Assembly: GCA_036397815.1 (NCBI GenBank)
Contig: DASWIE010000056.1
Span: 1-7,254 of the forward strand
Source of the DNA: DASQFY01 sp036397815
Lineage (GTDB): Bacteria > Chloroflexota > Limnocylindria > QHBO01
Direction of reading: 5' to 3'
DNA length: 7,254 bases
Below the pieces are notes generated by a model. The model did not search any database and was not told where the DNA came from. It saw only the letters and a program-made list of their open reading frames with translations. The position numbers and the translations under genes are program-made. Positions 1 to 6,058 of this stretch are shown here, one piece after another; position 1 is the stretch's first letter, and each line of letters begins with the position of its first letter.

Positions 1-739
1 GGCCTTCAACCGCGGCTACCTGCTCTTCTACGCCGTCGGCGTGATCGTGGCGTTCATGACCGCCTTCTACACGTTCCGCATGATCTTCATGACCTTCTGG
101 GGACCGTGGCGCGGCCCGCGGCAGGCGTACCGCCACATCCACGAGAGCGCTCCGACGATAGTCGCCCCGCTCGTGATCCTCGCCGTGCCGGTCGTGCTCG
201 CCGGCCTCTTCCTGGGCATCCCGCCGGAGGGGGGCACGATCCACACCTGGCTCGGGGAGGTCTTCCTCGACGCCGAGGAGGCGGGCATCCTGCCCGGGTC
301 GATCTTCAGCCAGGGCCACCCTGAGTTCGAGCTCTTCGGCCTCGGTGGGCTCCTGCTCGTGGTCGGGGCGCTCGCGGGACTCTCGGGGCTGGCGCTCGCG
401 TACCGCTGGTACGTCCGCCGCCCGGAGTCCGCGGCCCGCTTCGTGGAGCGGCTGCCGTTCGGAATCGGTCCGGGGATGTACCACGCCAGCGTCAACCGCT
501 ACTACGTCGATGACCTGTACGAGCTGGTGTGGGCGCGGGGCGGGGTCTTCGTCAGCAACGCGCTGTGGTGGTTCGACTCGCGGGTCATCGACGGCGCGGT
601 CAACGGCGCCGGATGGCTGGCCAGGACGATCGGCGGCGGCCTGCGCAGGACGCAGACCGGGCGCGTTCAGAACTACGGCCTCGGGATCGCGGCAGGGCTC
701 GTCGTGGTGGTGCTCGCGTACGCGACGGTGGTGCGCTGA
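1..739 (+). CDS. nuoL: NADH-quinone oxidoreductase subunit L, C-terminal part (partial)
   Basis: This is the distal 245 codons of NuoL, the largest antiporter-like, proton-pumping membrane subunit of respiratory complex I. The gene begins left of the window; the first whole codon is at 2 and the TGA stop is at 737-739. The sequence opens just after the region that carries the TM12 lysine in the family, with TAFYTFRM (residues 20-27), a NuoL hallmark. Hydrophobic spans follow near residues 52-72 and 115-138. The tail has NRYYVDDLYE (about 165-174), a WWFD...VIDG segment and QTGRVQNY (218-225) before a last membrane helix (226-244). These match the NuoL C-terminus, where a long lateral amphipathic helix ends in an anchoring TM helix. 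The stop overlaps the nuoM start by one base, so the two are probably translationally coupled. Identification is firm; the proton-channel residues lie mostly outside the window. Confidence 0.96.
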   Translation, partial: AFNRGYLLFYAVGVIVAFMTAFYTFRMIFMTFWGPWRGPRQAYRHIHESAPTIVAPLVILAVPVVLAGLFLGIPPEGGTIHTWLGEVFLDAEEAGILPGSIFSQGHPEFELFGLGGLLLVVGALAGLSGLALAYRWYVRRPESAARFVERLPFGIGPGMYHASVNRYYVDDLYELVWARGGVFVSNALWWFDSRVIDGAVNGAGWLARTIGGGLRRTQTGRVQNYGLGIAAGLVVVVLAYATVVR

Positions 740-2259
740 TGGACGGCCTGCCGATCCTGTCGCTGATCGTCTTCACGCCGGTGATCGGCGTGCTGGCCCT
801 GCTCTTCGTGCCGGGAGGTGCGCATCGGCTCATCCGCTGGATCGCCCTGTTCGCCGCGCTGGCGAGCTTCGGGTTCAGCCTGACGCTGCTCGGCTACAGC
901 CCCGAGGGCGCCGAGTTCCAGTTCCGCGAGGACCTGCCTTGGATTGCGGCGTTCGGCATGCGCTACACGCTGGGGGTGGACGGCATCTCGGCGCTGCTCG
1001 TCCTGCTCACCACGCTGCTCAGCGTCGTCTCCATCTTCTACTCCTGGGCCCCCATCCAGATGCGGGTCAAGGAGTACTACGCCGCGATGCTGCTCCTGAT
1101 GACCGGCATGCTCGGCGTGTTCGTGGCGCTCGACCTGTTCCTGTTCTACGTCTTCTGGGAGGTCAGCCTCTTCCCGATGTACCTGATCATCGGGATCTGG
1201 GGCGGCCCGCGACGCGTGTACGCGACGGTCAAGTTCGTCCTCTACACGCTCGTCGGCTCGTTGCTCATGCTCGTCGCCATCCTGGCGGTGGCGATCGCCC
1301 ACGCGAGCGGCGGGAACGACTTCACGTTCAGCTACGAGGCGCTGCGCGGCTTCGCATACGCCGATTCGCTCCAGACGCTGGCCTTCGTCGCCTTCTTCCT
1401 GGCCTTCGCCATCAAGGTGCCGATGTGGCCCTTCCACACGTGGCTCCCCGACGCGCACGTGGAGGCGCCGACCGCCGGCTCGATCATCCTCGCCGGCGTG
1501 CTCCTCAAGCTCGGCGGGTACGGGTTCCTGCGCTTCAGCCTGCCGCTCCTGCCCGATGCCGCGGTCAGCTTTGCGCCGATCGTCATCGGCCTGGCGCTCA
1601 TCGCGATCGTCTACGGCGCGCTGGTGGCGATGGTTCAGCCGGACCTCAAGAAGCTGGTCGCGTACTCGAGCGTGAGCCACATGGGCTTCGTGATGCTCGG
1701 CGCGTTCGTGTTCAACGAGCAGGGGCTGCAGGGCGCGGTGTTCCAGATGATCAGCCACGGCATCACGACCGGGGCCCTCTTCCTGCTGGTCGGCATCATC
1801 TACGAGCAGACGCACGACCGGCAGATCGCCCACATGGGCGGCCTGAACGCGCGGACGCCGCATTACGCGGCCGTCTTCGGCCTGTTCACCTTCGCCAGCA
1901 TCGGCCTGCCGGGGCTCTCGGGCTTCGTGGGCGAATTCCTCGTTCTGCTCGGCGCGTTCCGCTACAACGGCTGGGTCGCCGCCGTCGCGATGCTGGTGGT
2001 CATCGCCGGCGCGGCATACATGCTCTGGATGTTCCAGCGCGCCTTCTTCACCGTGCCCTCGGACTGGATGCGCCGATCGTGGCCGTCGCTGCGCGATCTA
2101 GACCGCGCGGAGTGGATCGCGCTCGCCCCGCTCATCGTGCTGGTCGTCGCGCTCGGCGTGTATCCCGGCCCGGTGCTCGAGCTGATCTCGACGCCGGTGG
2201 ACCGCATCATCGACGCCGTCAACGGGGCCGGACTGACCGGCTTCGGCCCGCTCTGGTAG
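739..2259 (+). CDS. nuoM: NADH-quinone oxidoreductase subunit M
   Basis: NuoM is a proton-translocating, antiporter-like membrane subunit of complex I, coupling quinone reduction to proton export. The product is 506 residues, usual for the family. I chose the ATG at 739 because it overlaps the nuoL TGA (TGATG) and gives an N-terminus (MDGLPILSLIVF) that starts directly with the first membrane helix; the frame is open further upstream but that part only shadows nuoL. A weak GGTGG lies 7 bp before the ATG. Visible motifs: FWEVSLFPMYL with E141, AFAIKVPMWPFHTWLPDAH with K226, LLKLGGYG with K257, and GLSGFVGEF with E399. By family alignment these correspond to E. coli NuoM E144, K234, K265 and E407, the ionisable residues of the proton half-channels, so the subunit looks functional. 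About 14 hydrophobic segments run through the protein. It lies between nuoL and nuoN in the classical LMN order. Confidence 0.98.
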   Translation: MDGLPILSLIVFTPVIGVLALLFVPGGAHRLIRWIALFAALASFGFSLTLLGYSPEGAEFQFREDLPWIAAFGMRYTLGVDGISALLVLLTTLLSVVSIFYSWAPIQMRVKEYYAAMLLLMTGMLGVFVALDLFLFYVFWEVSLFPMYLIIGIWGGPRRVYATVKFVLYTLVGSLLMLVAILAVAIAHASGGNDFTFSYEALRGFAYADSLQTLAFVAFFLAFAIKVPMWPFHTWLPDAHVEAPTAGSIILAGVLLKLGGYGFLRFSLPLLPDAAVSFAPIVIGLALIAIVYGALVAMVQPDLKKLVAYSSVSHMGFVMLGAFVFNEQGLQGAVFQMISHGITTGALFLLVGIIYEQTHDRQIAHMGGLNARTPHYAAVFGLFTFASIGLPGLSGFVGEFLVLLGAFRYNGWVAAVAMLVVIAGAAYMLWMFQRAFFTVPSDWMRRSWPSLRDLDRAEWIALAPLIVLVVALGVYPGPVLELISTPVDRIIDAVNGAGLTGFGPLW

Positions 2260-2272
2260 CCACGAGCGACCG

Positions 2273-3739
2273 ATGGACTACGTGAACGACCTCGTTGCGC
2301 TGCTTCCCGAGCTCGTGCTCGCGACGCTGGTGCTGACGATCATCACCGTCGACCTGTTCCTGCCTCGCGGCGCCAAGTGGGTGCTCACGCCGATCACGGT
2401 CGTCGGCCTGCTCCTCGCCGGCGCCGCCCTCTTCGTGGTGTGGGGCATGAACCGGGAGGTGTATTCGGGCCTCTACGTCGTCGACGACCTGTCGGTCTTC
2501 CTGAAGGCGGCGACGATCGTCACCGGCATCTTCAGCACCCTCTTCGCGCCGGGCTACCTCTCGGTTCGACGCATCCCGCTCGGCGAGTTCAACACCGTCC
2601 TCGTCTCCGCCCTCATCGGCATGTGCGTGCTCGCCTCCAGCAGCGACCTCATTACGCTGTTCCTGGGCCTCGAGCTCATGACCATGCCGTCGTACATCCT
2701 CGCCGGGCTGCACAAGACGGATCGCTACAGCAACGAGGGTGGGCTGAAGTACTTCCTGCTCGGCAGCTTCGCGAGCGCGATCGTGCTCTTCGGCGTGAGC
2801 TGGACCTTCGGCCTGACCGGCACCACGAACATCGGCGAGATCGCCTCGGCGGTTCGAGTGCAGATGAGCGGCGGGCTGCTGGCGGCAATCGCCTTCCTGA
2901 CTGTGGGGGCCACCTTCAAGATCGCGGCGGTGCCCTTCCACTACTGGACGCCGGACGCCTACCAGGGCGCCCCCACGCCGATCACCGGATTCCTGTCGGT
3001 GGGGCCGAAGATCGGGGCATTCGCGCTCCTCATCCGCGTCTTCGTGGAGGCGCTCGGGCCGTTGCGCGCCGACTGGCTCGGCGTCTTCCTGGTGCTCACG
3101 GTGCTGACGATGACCGTCGGCAACGTCATCGCGCTCACCCAGGTCAACGTCAAGCGCATGCTCGCCTACTCGAGCATCGCGCACACCGGCTACATCATGG
3201 CCGGCCTCGCCGCCTTCGCGAACGCGAACGCCGAGGGCGGGCGTCTCGCCCAGCAGGGCATCCAGTCCGTCCTCTTCTACCTCCTGGGCTACGCGGTCAT
3301 GAACATCGCGGCCTTCGCCGTGGTGGGGATGCTCCAGCGCGACACCGGGCGATTCGGCGGGCTCAACTCGTTTGCAGGGCTCGCCTCGCGCGCCCCCGCC
3401 CGAGCGGCCGCGATGGGGATCCTGATGCTCAGCCTGACGGGCATCCCGCCGACCGTCGGCTTCTTCGCGAAGCTGTACGTCCTGCTTGCCACCGTCGAGG
3501 CGAGACTGGGGTGGCTGGCGGTGATCATCGTGCTGAACGCCGCGCTGGCCGCCTTCTACTACCTGCGCGTGATCGTGTACATGTACATGCGCGACCCCGA
3601 GGACGACCCGGCGCCCCTCGAGCGGTCCCCCTCCGGCTCCCTCGCCCTCGCGCTGTCCGTGGCCGCCGTCATCGGGCTCGGCCTATTCCCGGGTGCGATC
3701 CTGGGGCTCCTCGAGGTATCCGCGGCGAGCCTATTCTAG
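2273..3739 (+). CDS. nuoN: NADH-quinone oxidoreductase subunit N
   Basis: NuoN is the third antiporter-like subunit of complex I and normally the last gene of a nuo operon. The 488-residue product matches the family length. The ATG at 2273 follows the nuoM stop by 13 bp; a weak GAG (2264-2266) is the only Shine-Dalgarno-like element, so translation probably depends on coupling to nuoM. Motifs: FLGLELMTMPSYIL with E134, GLKYFLLGSFASAI with K159, TFKIAAVPFHYWTPDAY with K216, SVGPKIGAF with K246, and GIPPTVGFFAKLYVL with K400. These match the conserved charged residues of E. coli NuoN (E133, K158, K217, K247, K395), so the proton pathway appears intact. QVNVKRMLAYSSIAHTGY (290-307) is another family signature. 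The TAG stop at 3737-3739 lies inside a -10-like sequence for otsA, and no terminator is visible after it, so readthrough into otsA is likely. Confidence 0.98.
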   Translation: MDYVNDLVALLPELVLATLVLTIITVDLFLPRGAKWVLTPITVVGLLLAGAALFVVWGMNREVYSGLYVVDDLSVFLKAATIVTGIFSTLFAPGYLSVRRIPLGEFNTVLVSALIGMCVLASSSDLITLFLGLELMTMPSYILAGLHKTDRYSNEGGLKYFLLGSFASAIVLFGVSWTFGLTGTTNIGEIASAVRVQMSGGLLAAIAFLTVGATFKIAAVPFHYWTPDAYQGAPTPITGFLSVGPKIGAFALLIRVFVEALGPLRADWLGVFLVLTVLTMTVGNVIALTQVNVKRMLAYSSIAHTGYIMAGLAAFANANAEGGRLAQQGIQSVLFYLLGYAVMNIAAFAVVGMLQRDTGRFGGLNSFAGLASRAPARAAAMGILMLSLTGIPPTVGFFAKLYVLLATVEARLGWLAVIIVLNAALAAFYYLRVIVYMYMRDPEDDPAPLERSPSGSLALALSVAAVIGLGLFPGAILGLLEVSAASLF

Positions 3740-3743
3740 AGTC
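3732..3743 (+). promoter_or_regulatory. Candidate leaderless promoter (-10 element) of otsA
   Basis: TATTCT at 3732-3737 fits the TAnnnT -10 pattern and is followed by exactly 6 bp before the otsA ATG at 3744, the spacing that would put the transcription start on the A of the start codon. There is no Shine-Dalgarno sequence at a useful distance before this ATG, which also favours leaderless translation. The element sits in the last codons of nuoN and includes part of its TAG stop. No convincing -35 hexamer is seen 16-18 bp upstream. Inference from sequence only. Confidence 0.35.
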
Positions 3744-3750
3744 ATGACTC
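3739..3750. repeat. 12-bp perfect palindrome centred on the otsA start codon
   Basis: GAGTCATGACTC reads the same on both strands. Its centre falls within the start-codon region (ATG at 3744-3746), directly after the TATTCT element. If transcription starts at or near 3744, this two-fold symmetric site lies across the start point, where a repressor dimer could bind. It may equally be chance; at 12 bp it is short for an operator and it is followed by no further symmetry. Confidence 0.35.
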
Positions 3751-5249
3751 GGGAAGAGGCCGATTCCGCCCTCGGCGCTGCCGCGACCACTCTGCTCGGC
3801 GATCGGCGCCTGATCATCGCCACGAACCGCGGCCCGGTGAGCTTCGCGTCGAGCTCGGATGGCTCCCTCCGGCCGCGTCGCGGCTCCGGCGGGGTGGTGA
3901 CCGCGCTCGCGCACGTGAGCCGCCACGTCCCGGTGACCTGGGTCGCGGCGGCCATGGGCGAGGGTGACCGGCGCGCCGCGGCGGACCCCGAGCTCCTGCG
4001 CCGCGCCGCCGGCGATGGAGACGCGCTGCGGCTGCGGTTCGCCGTGCTCGACCGGGCCGTGTACGACCAGGCCTACAACGTCATCGCCAATCCCCTGCTC
4101 TGGTTCCTCCAGCACCAGATGTGGAACCTGCCCGAGCGGCCGGTGATCGATGCGAGCGTCATGCGCGCCTGGGAGCGTGGCTACGTGGCGCTCAACGAGG
4201 GCTTCGCCCGAGCGCTGCTGGTCCAGGCCGGCCGCGACAAGCGGCCGCGGATCATGCTCCATGACTACCACCTCTACCTCGCCGCAGAGCCGATCCGCAG
4301 GGCGCGGCCGCGGGCCATCCTCAGCCACTTCACGCACATTCCCTGGCCGCCGTCATCGATCTGGCAGACGATTGCACCCGTCATCCGCGAGACCATCCTC
4401 AAGGGGCTGCTCGCCAACGACGTGGTGGGCTTCCAGACCGAGCGCTACGCGCACAACTTCCTGCGCAGCGTGGAGTCGTTCCTCCCCGACGCGTCGGTCG
4501 ACCACGACGCCAGGCAGGTCCGCCACGGCCGCCGCACGACCCGAGTGCGGCATTATCCGATCAGCATCGACGTCGAGGCCACGCGGCGGGTGGCCGGATC
4601 GCAGGCCGCCCGACGGCGCGCCGACGAACTGCTGGCACGCGTCCGCGGACGGGTCATCGTGCGCGTCGACCGCATGGAGCCCTCGAAGAACATCCTCCGC
4701 GGCTTCCTCGCCTACGAGGCCCTGCTCCAGCGGAATCCCCGGCTGCGCGGCGACATCAGCTTCCTCGCCTGCCTGGTCCCCTCGCGCACCGCGCTGCGCG
4801 AGTACGGCTACTACGCGCGCAGGGTCCAGGACGTGGTGGACCGCATCAACGGTCGCTTCGGGCGCTCCGACTGGCGCCCGATCGAGCTCTTCTATGAGAA
4901 CGACTACGCGCAGGGCCTGGCGGCCATGTCGATCGCGGACGTCGTGCTCGTCAATCCGCTCATCGACGGCATGAACCTCGTCGCCAAGGAGGCGGTCGTG
5001 GTCTCGCAGCGCGATGCCGCGCTCGTCCTCTCGGAGACTGCCGGGGCGTTCGACCAGATGGCAGTTGGCAGCCTGCCGGTGGCTCCCGCCGACGTCGTGG
5101 GGACCGCCGACGCGCTGGCCACGGCGCTGGCGATGCCGGTCGAGGAGCGGCGCGGTCGCCTGCGGGCGATGCGGCGCGGCGTGGAGCGCGAGGACATCAC
5201 CTGGTGGCTCCGGCGTCAGTTCGAGGATCTGGCCGAGCTGGCTCGCTGA
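3744..5249 (+). CDS. otsA: Alpha,alpha-trehalose-6-phosphate synthase, GT20 family
   Basis: OtsA transfers glucose from a nucleotide sugar (UDP-glucose in the classical enzyme) to glucose-6-phosphate, giving trehalose-6-phosphate in the cytoplasm. The product has 501 residues, normal for bacterial GT20. Motifs in order: ATNRGPVSF (26-34) and GSGGVV (47-52) of the N-terminal glucose-6-phosphate loop; YNVIANPLLW (111-120) with the acceptor-site Tyr and Trp; LHDYHLYL (172-179); FTHIPWP (196-202); VGFQT (228-232); VDRMEPSKN (308-316), keeping the donor-phosphate Arg (R310) and Lys (K315) although the family usually has RLDYxKG; and IDGMNLVAKEAV (407-418), the donor-binding loop. ATG 3744 was chosen because it follows nuoN by 4 bp and the conserved domain begins near residue 21. 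An in-frame ATG at 3693 would overlap nuoN by 47 bp. The convergent neighbour otsB encodes the next enzyme. A GT20 enzyme with another acceptor or product cannot be excluded. Confidence 0.9.
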   Translation: MTREEADSALGAAATTLLGDRRLIIATNRGPVSFASSSDGSLRPRRGSGGVVTALAHVSRHVPVTWVAAAMGEGDRRAAADPELLRRAAGDGDALRLRFAVLDRAVYDQAYNVIANPLLWFLQHQMWNLPERPVIDASVMRAWERGYVALNEGFARALLVQAGRDKRPRIMLHDYHLYLAAEPIRRARPRAILSHFTHIPWPPSSIWQTIAPVIRETILKGLLANDVVGFQTERYAHNFLRSVESFLPDASVDHDARQVRHGRRTTRVRHYPISIDVEATRRVAGSQAARRRADELLARVRGRVIVRVDRMEPSKNILRGFLAYEALLQRNPRLRGDISFLACLVPSRTALREYGYYARRVQDVVDRINGRFGRSDWRPIELFYENDYAQGLAAMSIADVVLVNPLIDGMNLVAKEAVVVSQRDAALVLSETAGAFDQMAVGSLPVAPADVVGTADALATALAMPVEERRGRLRAMRRGVEREDITWWLRRQFEDLAELAR

Positions 5250-6054
5250 GCGCGGAAAGCAGGAGCGCGACCTCGGCGGGGTCGCGGACCGTCACGTCCG
5301 CCGCCTCGCGGACCTCTTCCGGGACCTCGCCGTTCGCCCCGCCGACGGCGATGATCGCGGCACGCAGGCGGCCGGCGGCACGCAGGCCCGCCACCGCGCG
5401 GAACATGTCGAGGTCGGTGAGGTCGTCGCCCATCACCACCACCCCTCGGAGCGCGTGACGCTCGACGATCGCACGCGCCGCACGTCCCTTGTCGCCGAGC
5501 CCCGTGGGCCGCAGCTCGACGCTCATCCGTCCCTCGCGGACCTCCACGTCATGCGCCGAGGCATCTCCCAACGCGCGCAGGATCGCGTCCCGCGCTGCCG
5601 TCGGGTCGGAGGCGTTGCGGTAGTGGATCGTGGCGGACAGCCCCTTGCGCTCGAGGAACACGCCTGGGGGCGTGGGCACCGCCTCCAACACGGACTCCAG
5701 GCGCCTGCCGATCGCCTCCCCCTCCAGGGCGGCCCTGGGCTCGTCGCTGTTCGGCTCGAGCCACTCCACCCCGTGGTTGCCGACCACGAGCAGGCCGGGC
5801 ACGCCCGTCAGGCGCCGCGCAACGCGCGCCGCGCGACCGGTGATGACCGCCACCACGGCCAGCCGCGAGGCGAGCGCGGCGAGCGCGCCATCGGCTCCGT
5901 CGACGAGACGGGCGAGCTCCGGGTCGCCGACGATGGGGCTGAGAGTCCCGTCAAAGTCGGTGAGCACCCCTGACGGCTCGAGCTCCAGCGCCCGCCGCGC
6001 CAGGGCGATGGCCGTCTGGAGCGCGGCGCCGGGCCCGCGGCTAGACTCGGTCAC
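5197..6054 (-). CDS. otsB: Trehalose-6-phosphate phosphatase, HAD superfamily
   Basis: OtsB dephosphorylates trehalose-6-phosphate to trehalose, the second step of the OtsAB pathway, in the cytoplasm. The product has 285 residues, as usual for a single-domain enzyme. All four HAD motifs are present: DFDGTLSP (33-40) with nucleophile D33 and acid/base D35; ITGR (71-74) with T72; GDKG with K189; and GDDLTDLDMF (209-218) with the Mg-binding acidic residues. VVGNHGVEW (90-98) and LERKGLSATIHYR (134-146) are trehalose-phosphatase signatures that separate it from sucrose- and mannosyl-glycerate phosphatases. The GTG at 6054 was chosen because an AGGAG lies 9 bp upstream; the next in-frame GTG (V30) would remove the strand before motif I. 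The 3' end overlaps the 3' end of otsA by 53 bp on opposite strands, and the start abuts that of the divergent sortase-like gene, so its promoter must lie inside that gene. Confidence 0.95.
   Translation of the reverse strand: MTESSRGPGAALQTAIALARRALELEPSGVLTDFDGTLSPIVGDPELARLVDGADGALAALASRLAVVAVITGRAARVARRLTGVPGLLVVGNHGVEWLEPNSDEPRAALEGEAIGRRLESVLEAVPTPPGVFLERKGLSATIHYRNASDPTAARDAILRALGDASAHDVEVREGRMSVELRPTGLGDKGRAARAIVERHALRGVVVMGDDLTDLDMFRAVAGLRAAGRLRAAIIAVGGANGEVPEEVREAADVTVRDPAEVALLLSALSEPARPDPRTDAGATR
6042..6054 (+). promoter_or_regulatory. Candidate leaderless promoter (-10 element) of the sortase-like gene
   Basis: TAGACT at 6042-6047 fits TAnnnT and lies 7 bp before the GTG at 6055, near the spacing expected for a leaderless transcript. 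There is no Shine-Dalgarno sequence before this GTG. The element lies in the first codons of otsB on the other strand. The block CTAGACTC (6041-6048) resembles CTAGAGTC (3736-3743) before otsA. No clear -35 is visible. Confidence 0.35.
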
Positions 6055-6058
6055 GTGA
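6051..6058. repeat. Palindrome TCACGTGA formed by two abutting divergent GTG starts
   Basis: The GTG of otsB (6054-6052, minus) and the GTG of the sortase-like gene (6055-6057, plus) touch with no base between them, giving CACGTG; one more base each side keeps the symmetry. The inner six bases are forced by the two start codons, so the palindrome alone is not evidence for a protein-binding site. Confidence 0.5.

Noticed and set aside
673..1863. Minus-strand open frame of 396 codons opposite nuoM
   Set aside because: Composition is dominated by Glu, Arg, Gln, His and Asp, as expected from reading a hydrophobic gene antisense; no motif.
345..2285. Long plus-strand open frame of 646 codons across nuoL and nuoM
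   Set aside because: It is Arg/Ala/Gly/Ser-rich with no domain, and covers the well-supported nuoL and nuoM in another frame; long empty frames are expected at this GC content.
2219..3184. Minus-strand open frame of 321 codons opposite nuoN
   Set aside because: Same charged low-complexity composition, antisense to a confident gene.
3693..3743. Upstream in-frame ATG for otsA at 3693
   Set aside because: It would overlap nuoN by 47 bp and add a basic 17-residue extension outside the GT20 domain; the ATG at 3744 fits the 4-bp gap and the -10 spacing better.
2377..3747. Plus-strand open frame of 456 codons in another frame of nuoN
   Set aside because: Arg/His/Pro-rich translation without any recognisable fold.
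5014..5973. Plus-strand open frame of 319 codons through the end of otsA and opposite otsB
   Set aside because: It crosses two genes with complete catalytic motifs and has no domain of its own.
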